From Porites lobata (Eukaryota > Cnidaria > Anthozoa > Scleractinia > Poritidae), in assembly GCA_942486035.1 (NCBI GenBank), contig CALNXK010000026.1, positions 2,064,001 through 2,128,000 of the forward strand: a stretch of 64,000 bases of DNA. Direction: 5' to 3'. Shown here one piece after another: positions 14,501 to 23,068 of this stretch. Position 1 is the stretch's first letter; each line of letters opens with the position of its first letter. The position numbers were made by a program, and so were the translations under genes. The notes beneath the pieces were generated by a model. It saw only the letters and a program-made list of their open reading frames with translations. It had not been told where the DNA came from and made no database searches.

Positions 14501-17500
14501 GAAAATTGTAAACAGTAAGATCTATAATCTTATAGAAGGTACATTTATCATGTGACTAGGAGATCTCGAACATCTCATTTGAAGAGAGGGACAATATTCT
14601 GTCATTATACGAGTGGGCTGGGGGAGATAAAGGGGCATCACTCCTAGCTCCCTGTCCAATCCCCAACCCCCCGTCACCTCCCTGTTTGGAGAGCTGACTC
14701 ACAGGGCACAGTTTGGGAGAAAGGGTATCTAATATAATACTGTGGTTAAAATAAATTATGTGTGTATGCACACAACCCACTTGATATGTTCTCTATGTTC
14801 CTCAGTAATCTGTTCAATATGCACTTGATGGTCTTCTTCAGCCTGGAAATGTTAGCATAAGGTAAATTCACAACAGAATCACAGTGATTTTGTTACTGGC
14901 TGCGTCCTGCATCCCTGACGCATAAAAATCCTCCAAAACACAAAATAATTCATGGCATGTGTCCCCTAAGATGCAAAGAATGATCTATCGATTTGAAGGG
15001 TTTTTGGCAGAATATCCTGCCTGTGTGATTTCTGCAGCTATTTTTTAAAGATGCATATTTATTTTAGTCTTCTTTGTGCTTTAAACATATAGCTGAAGGG
15101 CAGATTAACTGTCTGGTTATAAAATGACCCAAGCATTTTCAATTTAGGACTCCTTAATTGTTTTTTAGAACTGGGACTAATTGGTTATGGACAGGGACTC
15201 ATGATTTTTCACAAGATGATCAGTCCCAAGAATCACCAACACTATTTGTAACAAAAACACTGGTATCCAAGAGATCCAGCTATCAAATTATTGTCTATTA
15301 AATAATTGTCAATAAATAATTTAAAGACTAGCAACATAACCACTATTAAACCACATCAGTTCTTAAGCTCCATGCATCAGAAGACATGATAAGTAACAAT
15401 TGTACCTTCCTTAGGTTGAATTTGTGATTCAGTCTCTCTTCTTCTAGAAACAGTGTCAAGTCATCAATCTGCTGATGAAGTTGTTGAATGACTATGTCCC
15501 TAATTTAGTAGAAATCAAATGAAATTAATTATAACAATTGAAAGGAAATTACCAAATACAGGGACCTTAAAAAGAGGGTATTATAACTTTAGTCTTGGGT
15601 AGAAAGATGTGTTTAATTTATACGTTTCAAGAGAGCCATTTTAGTAACTCAGAAGTTATAAAAATTTGAAACACAATTTATTGTTATATGACTGACAGTG
15701 ACATGTGAAATTTGAAATATAATGTGGCTGCATTGTAGAGTAAATCAAATAGGTGACAATAAGATGCTTAACAGTCACAAATCCTTCATAATGCCACAGC
15801 TGCACTGTCTACTTACTTTTCATCAAGAGGCTGGGATCTGCAAAAAAATTATAAACACGTCGATCAATATTAAAATGTCACATTTTAATGGGCAAATCAC
15901 AGGATGATAATGGTAGCACTTCACTTGAAAACTATTTTTATGTAAGCTATTGATTAGCTTAGTTTAAATTAGTAATTTTTTACCATAAGCAGCTGTTGTT
16001 GTTCTTGAGTGATTAATCGAATTAACAGCACATTTTCTCATTTGCACCAACCCCCTTGAGGAACAAGTGTTATAATTTTGGGCAGACCCTATATATATAT
16101 CAATTCTTCAACATAATTTATACAAGCTGTTTCATTTTTTTTTTCTTTCAATAAAAGTTTCATTTAAACCATTAAAATAAATATAAAGCAATCATTCAAT
16201 ATTATAGAATTTACATTATTAAACTGTAAAAATATTTTTAAAATTATATAATTACATGTAATTATTATGATAGAAGAAGACTTTAATTTAAAAAATTCTA
16301 GTTAAAAAAAGAAGCTTAAGTATTTTCAAGGACTCACTTTTTCCTTGTTTTTGGCTGAAAAGAAAATATTTGACAAGAGTCAATAAATTACTATGATACT
16401 ATTACTGTATACACCTATAATAAATATTATTATACACCATAAATCGATAAATTATACAGTATTTCTTCTAACAATAGCCTGGGGCGATTATTAATTTTTT
16501 TTGCGCCAAAGGGGAACGATTATTTGAGGAGGGTGATTATTTCAAATACATGATTGTATTGCTCACTGAAAGTTGTGCACTAAATATTTTGCTTTATCCC
16601 ATTACTTATCTTATCATTACTTACTTGTTTCCTTGACTAATTTTCAATTTCAATATCTTCAGTGTCAGAGGATGAGTTCACTGATCAGTTTTGTAACAAT
16701 TTGGTTGTAAACAATCAGTAAATGAAAGCTAATTGTTTGTTATCCTAGGTGCCATTTGACCTTGACAGGGAGGGAGTAACAAAGAAGGGAAGGGGTGGGG
16801 AGGGGGGGGGGCAATTAATTGAGGGAGGCGATTATTTTAAATTTTTCCGTAAAGGGAGGTGATTATTTGAGGGAGGCGATTCATTGAGGGGCGGCTATTA
16901 TTCGAGGAAATACAACACATGTAAATTGTCAAAACTTACACCGCGTATACATATTAAAGGGTATTAAAAAGTTGGTGGGGCCAACCCTACCTTAGTGGAA
17001 CCTTCTTTGAAGAATTCATCTGTTATGGTTACATTAATCTTTTCTTTGTTTCTGGACAAGACATATCCAGGGGCTAAAGTTATCATCATACTATCCTGAT
17101 GAAATAACAATGAAAGAGCTCAATCAATTTTTACACTGAAGAGTTTACAGTAGCTTAGAAACAGCCTCCTGAAAGTTGGGTGTAAACATAAATGGGGAAT
17201 TAAATGGTGCAAAATGTCTTACGAGGTCATATCAATGTATTTGTAAGTGGAAAAACTGGTCAGTCACTCATGCAGCAGCAGCAGATTGCAGTGAGTAGAT
17301 TTCATATGCTGGGTTACGTTTGCAGGAGAACTGGTGCGGGTGTGGCTGCAGTGTAGAAGGTGTTTAATATAGGTTAATAGGAATTGAGTTACGGGACCTT
17401 TTATTCACACCTCTAAATGCCACCTGTAGTGGGCAAATCTAACAAAAGACTGTTGAAGGCAGGGTGGATGAGCACTAATGGAGTCAATGGCCTTCTACCA

Positions 17501-20500
17501 CTTGGTTCTGTGGCTAAATAAATAAAATTATGGGAACAGAACCCCTTGGCTTAAATAATGAAACACTAACGTGCACTTGCATCATAAACCTCTTGATTAT
17601 CATTATTGTGATATTGACTTAAAATCTATTTCATCCATGCTCATACTGTATGATGTCATAGCCCCAGCCTGTCGAGACTTAAAAGTCCACTTAAAAAAAT
17701 GATGAAAATGTTTACACTCTCAGAACTTACATCATTGTAAGGGTCGTCAAGTGAAACTCTGTTTCTTGCACTGTACACCTGTCTCCACCTGGAACATCTA
17801 AGAATTGCCAAAAATACATTTTACAGGTGCAATACCCCAGAAACACAACAGAATTTACAACTTACAGGTAGGTTTAGCATATTGTAAAGAAATTTATGGT
17901 AGATGTGACGGGTCTTGAACAAAAAAAACAGAAACAAAAGGAAGTCATTTTTACATAATTCAGTTTATTTTGAGTGAAGCACAGGGAGGGTGGCATAAGG
18001 AGTTTCCCGTGACGTTTGATGACAGCCCATCCCAAATTATCAGCAACATACTTGATCGGGTCCAAATAAGCTGCGTGAGGCGTGATTACTATTTTCATAA
18101 TGTGTGATGTGTGATTTTTCTTCTGGACTTCCGTGATTGGTGAAAATCATTGGGTTGAGACTTATTTTTTTATTGCAATAAAATTGATGTGATGTGTAAT
18201 GGCTAATTTTTTTTTTCAACTATGCATGATGGTCTAAAAAAGTCAGCATGATGCATGATATGTACTTTCCCCCATGGACCCCTTTGCCACCCTGTATAGG
18301 TTCAGGCAATCATTGTTAATAATTATTTATTAAAAGTAGTTCTTCACTGATACACTGTATGTAGTAACTCCAACTAACCTTGGTCTTTGAGAATCATTAA
18401 AACTGACATTCAGTCTGCAGGGTGTTGATCTAAAGAAAGCTTAAAATTTTAGAATTTTGCAATAAAGAAAGGAACTTTGAACCACTGAACAGCAAGCCAA
18501 ACATTGAGTATCCAGAAACTATAATTATTAAGGCCTTCTGGGGATTGTTTTAGCCAATTGTTTCATCATGGTAAATAAATTAATGGCACACCTGACTCTT
18601 TACCTAAGAAAGAAGAAAGGCCCTAGTTGTTAGGTATCACCATCCAGGGAAATGAATTTGCACTATCCAGTGAATAAAGAATTATCCAATGGATAGCATT
18701 ATCCACCTTTTGAACAACTGGGACCAGGTGACAGAGGCCAAGGCAATATACAGTCAACTCTCTCTTAACAGACACCTCTATAAGACGGACACCTCCCTAA
18801 AACAAACACCTAGAGTTGGTCCCTATACCTTTCTTTACTCCCTTTATTTGACTCTCTATAAGACGGACATCTCTCTACGACAGACAGTTACTGCCGGTCC
18901 CAAAGGTGTCCGTCTTAGAGGGAGTTGACTGTAGTATGATCATGCGTGATGCACATTCAGGGGTGGCGAATGGTACCACAAAAAACGTGAGTAGCTTGGA
19001 AAATTTTGGCAGGATCTTGAAATCTCGGAAGCATTTTTGATAAGTCTTGAAGTCTCGTTTTTGCATGGTCTGTTTTTACTTTTTTTGAGTCTCGAAACTT
19101 TTTACCAAAGAGTCTCGGGCACGGATTTCTAACTAGGATCTCGGCGTGTCTCGCATTTTACCATTCGCCACCCCTACATACGTATTCAACTTCATTTACC
19201 ATGCATTGGTATACCCAACAAGAAAGGAGGAAATTATGTAAAAGGACAAAATCGGACCACAACATGTAATAAAAAACCATCTAAAAATTCTACCTAACAT
19301 TTCTCAACAAGTCTTGTTTCAAATTGTATGATCACCGGCTATGTGTACGGTGTTCGCTTACAAACCAAAGTTCGAGTGAATCAGGATACTTTTTGCATGA
19401 TTATGAATTAACGCTCCAACCAATTCTTATGAAATTACAACACTAGTATAATTGCAATGTTTACTAAACTTTAGTGGCATTTATAGAGGTAGGAATGGCA
19501 TAACTCCAAAATTATAACGCGAATTCACTTGTGTGTTGACATCTCAAGCGTTACATTAACGGCGCTGAAATGTAAAATGTTGTGCACCGAGCAACTTACA
19601 GCCAAACTTTGTCCGGTTTTTTACTCAGTCCGACTTGCACATAAAACAAACACTTGTTTCCCATTTTTTCCAGCAGATTACGAAAATTTTAGACATGTTC
19701 TTAGCATGAAAAATGATGACTTACCGTTGTCCAACATGGCTAACACAGAAACGAATGTTTGCTACAAAATCCGTCGTGCAGGATATTGTTTACCCGTTGT
19801 CACGCAAGAAAATGTCTTTTCAAGATGCACAATGACCAAAGAATATTTTTCTTTAAGCCATTTACCTAATTTTTTTCTCACCGTACAAAACGAGTGTATT
19901 TTACTCTGTCTGAATGGCATGTCCAAGGCGGCCATATCCCGAGAAGTACTACGGTGCACTTTTTCGGTGCACTAGTGCACCAAAGTGCACTTTTTCGGTG
20001 CACTGGTGCACCAAAGTGCACTGTTATTAGTATTTCAGTGCACTAGTGCACCGAATACTAAATAGCAAGTGAACTAGTGCACCAAAACAGTGCACTTTGG
20101 TTCACCATTTCATACAACACATTTTCGATTTGTTTACTAGAAATACGTAAATCGCAGGACCTCGCGAAGGACTTCGGGGGAATGGCAAGATGAGACAATA
20201 GAGAAGAAAATTTATAAATCTAAAAATCTTAAGCTATATAAAGAAACATAACAAAACTGCAATAACTAAAAAGAAAACTAAACGAAAAGAAATAGAAAAA
20301 AAAGGCAAAGAAGCGATGAGAAAAAGTTATTCTCGGCGGATTCGGACTCGGCACCTTTGACGCGCCGAGCCTGCTTTCGTTACCACTAGGCCACGTGGAA
20401 CACGCAAACGCGGATGTGGAAAATATATTATTAAACCCTTTCCCCTACAACTTCCGCCAGCACTACCTGTATAAAGTTGATCGAGCCGTATTAAACATGA

Positions 20501-21456
20501 ATTCAAAGATATTTTTCAGAAGAATTACTGGTGTTTGGACAGTGAAATCCCAACGGAAGCCCAACTTTAAAGCCGATACGGTATAAACTCGTCTGCGAGC
20601 AAAACGTGTTTGTTTTAGTTTGATGTCTGCTGTGCGAACCCAGATAACTTTCGACGACATTCTTCAGCTGCGTGAAGGTAAGAGATTCATGCAATCGAAT
20701 TGACTCAAAATTTTCGATGGGAACCTTTCTCACAATCGACGGATCTTCAGAAATCCTGCTCCACTTTTTGCAAACAAGAGAGATGGTTCTTCGAATGAGA
20801 TGAAACGAAATAAAACTAAAAATGCGTAAAATCACGTCTTTGGGAAGCTGATCAGAGCTGATTAAACAACATTGTCCAAAAGTTAAAAACAAAACACGAT
20901 GTGACTAGCGTTCTAGAGACTGAGAATTAGTGCACCGAACTCGGTGCACTAGTGCACCGAATTCGGTGCACTTGGTGCTCCGAGTTCGGTGCACTTTTCC
21001 ACTAAATTCGGTGCACTAGTGCACCGAATTCGGTGCAGTGCACAGTGCACCGAAACGGTGCACTTGGCCTATGTAACGCTTTTGGGAAGCAACACCGTAC
21101 ACATAGCCCACCGCATGCCATATCAATAGAGATTGATTAGAAAATAATCTTTGCATGTTTAGTAAACACCGTAAACACAATCACCGGTGCTATAATTAAT
21201 AAACAACGGAATTCAGAAGGCTAGGCGCGCTTACAGTTGCAGCTATTACTTTGCAACAAAAATTATGAATTCTAGTTACTCACTTAGGTCTTCTTTTGTC
21301 GTGAGACGAGGGATTTTGTCTCTCTCGTGAGGTAGCAGTTTGAGCTCGTCTGTTCTGAAGCTCCTCACTTCCAACTTGGCCAATAACCCAGGCTGGTCTC
21401 TTGTAGGGTGGCCGTGTGCCATTGATGCAAATAGTTTCCAAAAGCGTGTCGCTCAT
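2244..21456 (-). CDS. FLACC1: FLACC1-like flagellum-associated coiled-coil protein, 18 exons, complete
   Basis: Exons (minus strand, 5' to 3'): 21456-21284, 18429-18379, 17797-17731, 17095-16991, 16354-16338, 15837-15817, 15499-15406, 14842-14781, 14232-14172, 13517-13481, 13197-13145, 12138-12094, 9684-9630, 6987-6884, 6486-6415, 5477-5388, 4262-4195, 2595-2244. All introns are GT-AG, phases agree, and the sum is 1527 nt (508 aa plus stop). The family call rests on three blocks remembered from vertebrate FLACC1: a PGY-x-L-x-RN-x-E-x-I-x-VT-x-x-DE-x-F stretch (residues about 106-125), a Y-x-x-x-x-x-x-EM-x-x-KW block in the coiled coil (about 246-258), and a late Y-x-x-x-x-x-x-L-x-x-(D/E)N block (about 377-389). 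Vertebrate FLACC1 is reported in the sperm flagellum, so a ciliary or flagellar role is expected here. Other coiled-coil families remain possible but fit the PGY block less well. The weakest join is exon 17 to 18, whose acceptor has a poor pyrimidine tract. Confidence 0.78.
2896..3041. repeat. Exact 73-bp tandem duplication
   Basis: The block starting AACTGAATCTGGAGAATCGT at 2896 is repeated without change at 2969. It is in the last intron of the FLACC1-like gene. Confidence 0.9.
3346..3872. repeat. Two GAT/GAC-rich low-complexity tracts
   Basis: Tracts at about 3346-3470 and 3785-3872 consist of imperfect GATGATGAC repeats; apparent Asp-rich frames there are artefacts of the repeat. Between them a 30-bp block (GTATACTTCGACCTCTCAGC) is duplicated at 3606 and 3655. 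Confidence 0.85.
4195..9684 (-). CDS. FLACC1: FLACC1-like gene, exons 13-17: second half of the coiled coil
   Basis: Exon 13 (9684-9630) starts KELRDEHERHTEDELSKQ and follows an intron of about 2.4 kb that contains a LINE fragment. Exon 14 (6987-6884) gives HDKNKEIDGLNKEFQRQI and a long charged helix; exon 15 (6486-6415) NLMEKFAECVQDSEQLKSAL; exon 16 (5477-5388) a Lys/Glu/Gln-rich heptad run; exon 17 (4262-4195) VEEVDNRYSMRMQGLMSDN. The last matches the C-terminal Y-x-x-x-x-x-x-L-x-x-(D/E)N block of vertebrate FLACC1. Exons 15 and 16 are multiples of three and could be skipped without a frameshift. Confidence 0.7.
4397..4490. mobile_element. Short palindromic MITE
   Basis: ATGATAATTAGCCTTTCTGA on the left pairs with GGCCAGAAGGGCTAACTATC on the right around a 30-bp loop. 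Located in the last intron of the FLACC1-like gene. Confidence 0.65.
7013..7800. mobile_element. Composite of nested palindromic MITEs (TGAATGAATAATAA family)
   Basis: Inverted copies of TTCCAAATTTGGTCATCAGT pair at about 7149-7201 and 7239-7283. A second hairpin spans about 7660-7760 (GGAGATCTCGGAGGGTTTTA against its complement). The blocks share the terminal motif ATTTTGAATGAATAATAA. All are in the intron between exons 13 and 14 of gene 1. Confidence 0.6.
7820..8524. mobile_element. Non-autonomous DNA transposon with long TIRs
   Basis: The left end TAGCCTGAAATTCATCCGAT and the right end (minus strand) TAGCCTGAATTACTTCGAGT are inverted, with pairing that extends about 80 bp and includes AATCGACCGGCCGTTAATGC. 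The 550-bp interior has no transposase frame. Confidence 0.65.
8530..8645. mobile_element. Palindromic MITE (CCCCTAAGCCAACATT family)
   Basis: CTCCCCTAAGCCAACATTTT on the left is inverted as AATGTTGGCTTAGGGGAGG on the right, flanked by GAAACTGCCCACC arms. A related fragment occurs at about 36677. Confidence 0.7.
8655..8737 (-). repeat. tRNA-derived SINE head
   Basis: On the minus strand GGCTCAATTGGTAGAGCGATG (A-box region) and GAGCTCGAATCCCG (B-box region) are spaced as in a tRNA. The acceptor stem does not pair, so it is a SINE head rather than a working tRNA gene. Confidence 0.5.
9927..10838 (-). pseudogene. 5'-truncated non-LTR retrotransposon (LINE) reverse transcriptase, C-terminal part
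   Basis: An uninterrupted 303-codon reading frame in gene 1 intron 12, on the same strand. It matches the C-terminal half of Jockey/CR1-type LINE polymerases: VELDKVSQWLFANKLSLNIE and KTSFVVFHS, then VKYLGLIFDSNLNWKPYL, YSLIYPFLTYGLSIWGNTY and LQKKATRIITFSEPGDHSEP, with a C-terminal RFAAVKVWNNLDESIKHLPL block. The catalytic FADD region is missing, so the copy is 5'-truncated and dead as an autonomous element. The absence of stops suggests a recent insertion. A seven-residue block (NILNLET) is directly duplicated near the start. The element's 3' part runs into the A-rich plus-strand T/A tract down to about 9700. Confidence 0.8.
12094..16354 (-). CDS. FLACC1: FLACC1-like gene, exons 5-12: first half of the coiled coil
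   Basis: Exons 5 (16354-16338, 17 nt) and 6 (15837-15817, 21 nt) are microexons; they encode only PKTRK and KSQPLDE-type linker residues but are needed to keep the frame. From exon 7 (15499-15406) the protein becomes acidic and heptad-rich: IVIQQLHQQIDDLTLFLEEE, then AEEDHQVHIEQITEEHREHI, then an exon rich in D, E and H. Exons 11 and 12 (13197-13145, 12138-12094) give GEMECLQGAFEAYK and VAVEMDFKWQRRV, the Y/EM/KW block shared with vertebrate FLACC1. The role of the coiled coil is presumably dimerisation and axonemal docking (inference). All donors are GTRRGT-like. Confidence 0.72.
12177..12373. mobile_element. Near-perfect GC-rich hairpin MITE
   Basis: Arms of about 90 bp: AGACTACGAGTAGTCCCCCA at the left is inverted at 12373. 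The centre is rich in GCGCGCTCGCGTTTCG. It lies about 38 nt upstream of the acceptor of gene 1 exon 12. Confidence 0.8.
12749..12965. mobile_element. Inverted-repeat element (TTTTTTGGTGTGTTTTC family)
   Basis: CGGGTTTTTTGGTGTGTTTT at the left is inverted as GAAAACACACCAAAAAACG at about 12919-12937. It resembles the element at 22128-22322 in its terminal motif. Confidence 0.5.
16485..16915. repeat. Degenerate GGCGATTATT-rich repeat
   Basis: The motif GGCGATTATT and close variants recur about ten times in a G-rich stretch with a GGGG run at 16801-16810. It lies in the intron between exons 4 and 5 of gene 1. Probably decayed transposon termini. Confidence 0.4.
16991..21456 (-). CDS. FLACC1: FLACC1-like gene, exons 1-4: N-terminal head and conserved PGY block
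   Basis: The start codon is at 21456-21454 and opens MSDTLLETICINGTRPPYKR. Exon 1 ends at 21284 with a clean GTGAGT donor. Exons 2 and 3 (18429-18379, 17797-17731) encode a basic, Ser/Arg-rich linker with no coiled-coil heptads. Exon 4 (17095-16991, phase 0 to 0) carries the most conserved part of the protein: PGYVLSRNKEK followed by INVTITDEFFKEG. This block precedes the coiled coil in vertebrate FLACC1 as well. No signal peptide or membrane segment is present, which fits a cytoplasmic or axonemal protein. The 2.9 kb intron 1 contains the GTGCAC-palindrome element and two TIR elements. Confidence 0.75.
18751..18931. mobile_element. TA-flanked MITE (CAGTCAACTC family, Tc1/mariner-like), copy 1
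   Basis: CAGTCAACTCTCTCTTAACA at the left pairs with its inverted form ending GAGGGAGTTGACTG at the right. A TA dinucleotide flanks both ends, the target duplication of Tc1/mariner elements. The interior repeats ATAAGACGGACACC. Confidence 0.75.
18959..19175. mobile_element. MITE with AGGGGTGGCGAATGGTA TIRs
   Basis: The 17-bp inverted termini are perfect. The interior contains several copies of an AGTCTCG-like motif. Located in gene 1 intron 1. Confidence 0.75.
20325..20400 (-). repeat. tRNA-derived sequence
   Basis: On the minus strand GTGGCCTAGTGGTAACG resembles a tRNA A box and GAGTCCGAATCC a B box, with the right spacing, but the anticodon arm does not fold cleanly. It is read as a tRNA-derived SINE or tRNA pseudogene. 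Confidence 0.45.
20503..20892 (-). pseudogene. F-box-like reading frame inside the palindrome-bounded element
   Basis: A 129-codon frame contains SSDQLPKDVILRIFSFISFH, then RTISLVCKKWSRISEDPSIV, which is the L-P-x-x-V/L-x-x-x-I-F-S-x-L plus V-C-K-x-W core of an F-box. After that the frame runs through unrelated residues to a stop. F-box proteins recruit substrates to SCF ubiquitin ligases. Given its place between palindrome clusters it is probably a captured exon or transposon passenger rather than a host gene; no splice partners were found. Confidence 0.5.
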
Positions 21457-22898
21457 GTCGACGTTAAAATGCGATTTTATCCATCAGAAATCAGAATAAC
21501 ATAGTGCCACAGAGAACTGTCAAATAGCAATCACCGCCTTCTGTTTATGACTCAGTAGTGGCGGAATTCAAGACCAACCTAAGACTTTTTGTAGCCTACC
21601 ATTCTTGCGAAGGTGTTGCATTCACCGTTCAATTCGCATTTAGGGCTCTTTCGATTCGTTCGCCTTAACACTGGCCGTTTATCTTCGTTATTGAGTGCAC
21701 AGCAATCAAAACGCGGCAAATTGATACGATCTATAAAGTTTAACCAAAACTGTAAAAAGTGACAAAGACAAATCTATTATGCATGTCCAGCGGATCAATC
21801 TTATAACCATGACAACAATAAATCATGCATTCATTAATGGCACGAAAACAGAGTCACGCTTTTCTCAAACCAATTTTTCGTAAAAAAATAAAACTAAAAA
21901 TAAAATAAATTGCCATTACCTTTTGTTTTTACCCTTGCACTCTACAGTTTTACATATACATTTTAAAGTTACTTTCCTTTGTTTACGGTCCCCACAAAGG
22001 GTGCCCGCTGACTTTTTTTCCTTCATAGTTTTGACTAGCCTGCGTGCAAACGATAACTAAACTATGATTAGTACCGGAGTTAATCAGAGTTTAATTTCGT
22101 CTGCGCGCAGGCTAAGTTTTGACGCGTAGGTGGCGGTTTTTTGGTATGTTTTTCCTTTTGCGGTAGGCGAAAAGAGGGGGCGGGCGTGAGGGGGGGTGAG
22201 GGAAGGGGGGGTGAGGGAAGTCATCGTTTTCATTTTCGTCCTCGCATCAGCTTTCACGCTGCTGAATCTCTTACTTTTTGCGAACCAGATAAGAAAAAAC
22301 ATACCAAAAAAACCGCCAGCTAGGCAGGCTATACTAAAGACGGGACATTTTATGGGCATGGTCTAACAGCTATCAGGCAGCACGGGCGATTCTTCAAATA
22401 ACAGTTGCCATCCGTTGAGTTGTGTTCTTGCTGTTCTTGCTACGTTTTCAGGCGAAAATGTGGCCAATTCTTCCCAAAACGTCTGAAATTATCCTCCACT
22501 GTTTTTGTTTTCCGAAAAAAATTGAGCTAACGCAACCTCGTCCCCAGGCCTTCTCGTTTGCCTTCTCTTTTCATAGCCTGTGCTTATTGACGCCTTTTTT
22601 TCGATTAAGGCAGACGCTAGCTGGTTTTAAAGAATTTAAAGCAGGAGGGCGGATTTGAGCTTATCGTCAAAGGAGAAATATTTTGAATGAAAAATAATAT
22701 CCTCACTTGCTTAATATATGAACACTTGAATCAGGATCCCATACTTGTTGGCTCCTGCTTGAATCGGGCTGCGTCTTTGTTTTACGGCAAAGAATAATAA
22801 AAATATCTGGAAACATTGCTCTTGATAAATGTTCTTAAACTAGTTTCGTTACTGAACAAACAGAACATAAATGTCGCAAGATTTGTAAGACAATAAGT
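21457..22898. other. Intergenic gap between the two minus-strand genes
   Basis: It holds the 3' flank of gene 2 and the presumed promoter of the FLACC1-like gene. No reading frame of note was seen. A hairpin-type element occupies 22128-22322 and a GCCTGCG-bounded repeat about 22040-22115. The remainder is AT-rich with no recognised feature. Confidence 0.6.
22128..22322. mobile_element. Inverted-repeat element with GGCGGTTTTTTGGTATG ends
   Basis: GGTGGCGGTTTTTTGGTATG at the left is inverted as CATACCAAAAAAACCGCCAG at the right. The interior includes a G-rich GGGGGTGAGGGAAG duplication. Confidence 0.65.
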
Positions 22899-23068
22899 TT
22901 AATAACAACAGAGGTACCCTATTACCAATAGAACAGAAGAAATGTTCGAAACCATGCTGGACCATGGACAAAAAATACAAGCTGAACTTGGGGTGGAAGT
23001 GGGCAAGATTTCCAGTATGGAAGAGTCAGTGGTGGTCGTGGTGTCATCATTTTTTCTCGAAAAGTACT
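22899..23068 (-). CDS. F5/8C-Ig gene, last exon: Thr-rich stalk and probable GPI-anchor signal
   Basis: The acceptor has an excellent T-rich tract. The exon reads EYFSRKNDDTTTTTDSSILE, then PTSTPSSACIFCPWSSM and ends NISSVLLVIGYLCCY before TAA at 22901-22899. A hydrophobic stretch ending the protein with no cytoplasmic tail, preceded by small residues (SSA or SNIS), is typical of a GPI-anchor signal. A very short type I membrane segment is the alternative. An ATTAAA hexamer overlaps the stop codon; no AATAAA was found close downstream. Confidence 0.78.

Larger units (their letters stand above)
19946..21066. mobile_element. Element bounded by clustered GTGCAC palindromes, carrying an F-box-like ORF
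   Basis: Two clusters of GTGCAC / CGGTGCACTAGTGCACCG palindromes (about 19946-20095 and 20929-21066) bracket roughly 830 bp. The clusters hold many copies each and resemble subterminal binding-site arrays of DNA transposons. Inside are a tRNA-derived stretch and the F-box-like reading frame at 20892-20503. It sits in intron 1 of the FLACC1-like gene. Family unknown. Confidence 0.5.

Noticed and set aside
19529..19975. 148-codon plus-strand reading frame
   Set aside because: No recognisable domain, overlaps gene 1 intron 1 and runs into the GTGCAC palindrome cluster; no splice or promoter evidence.
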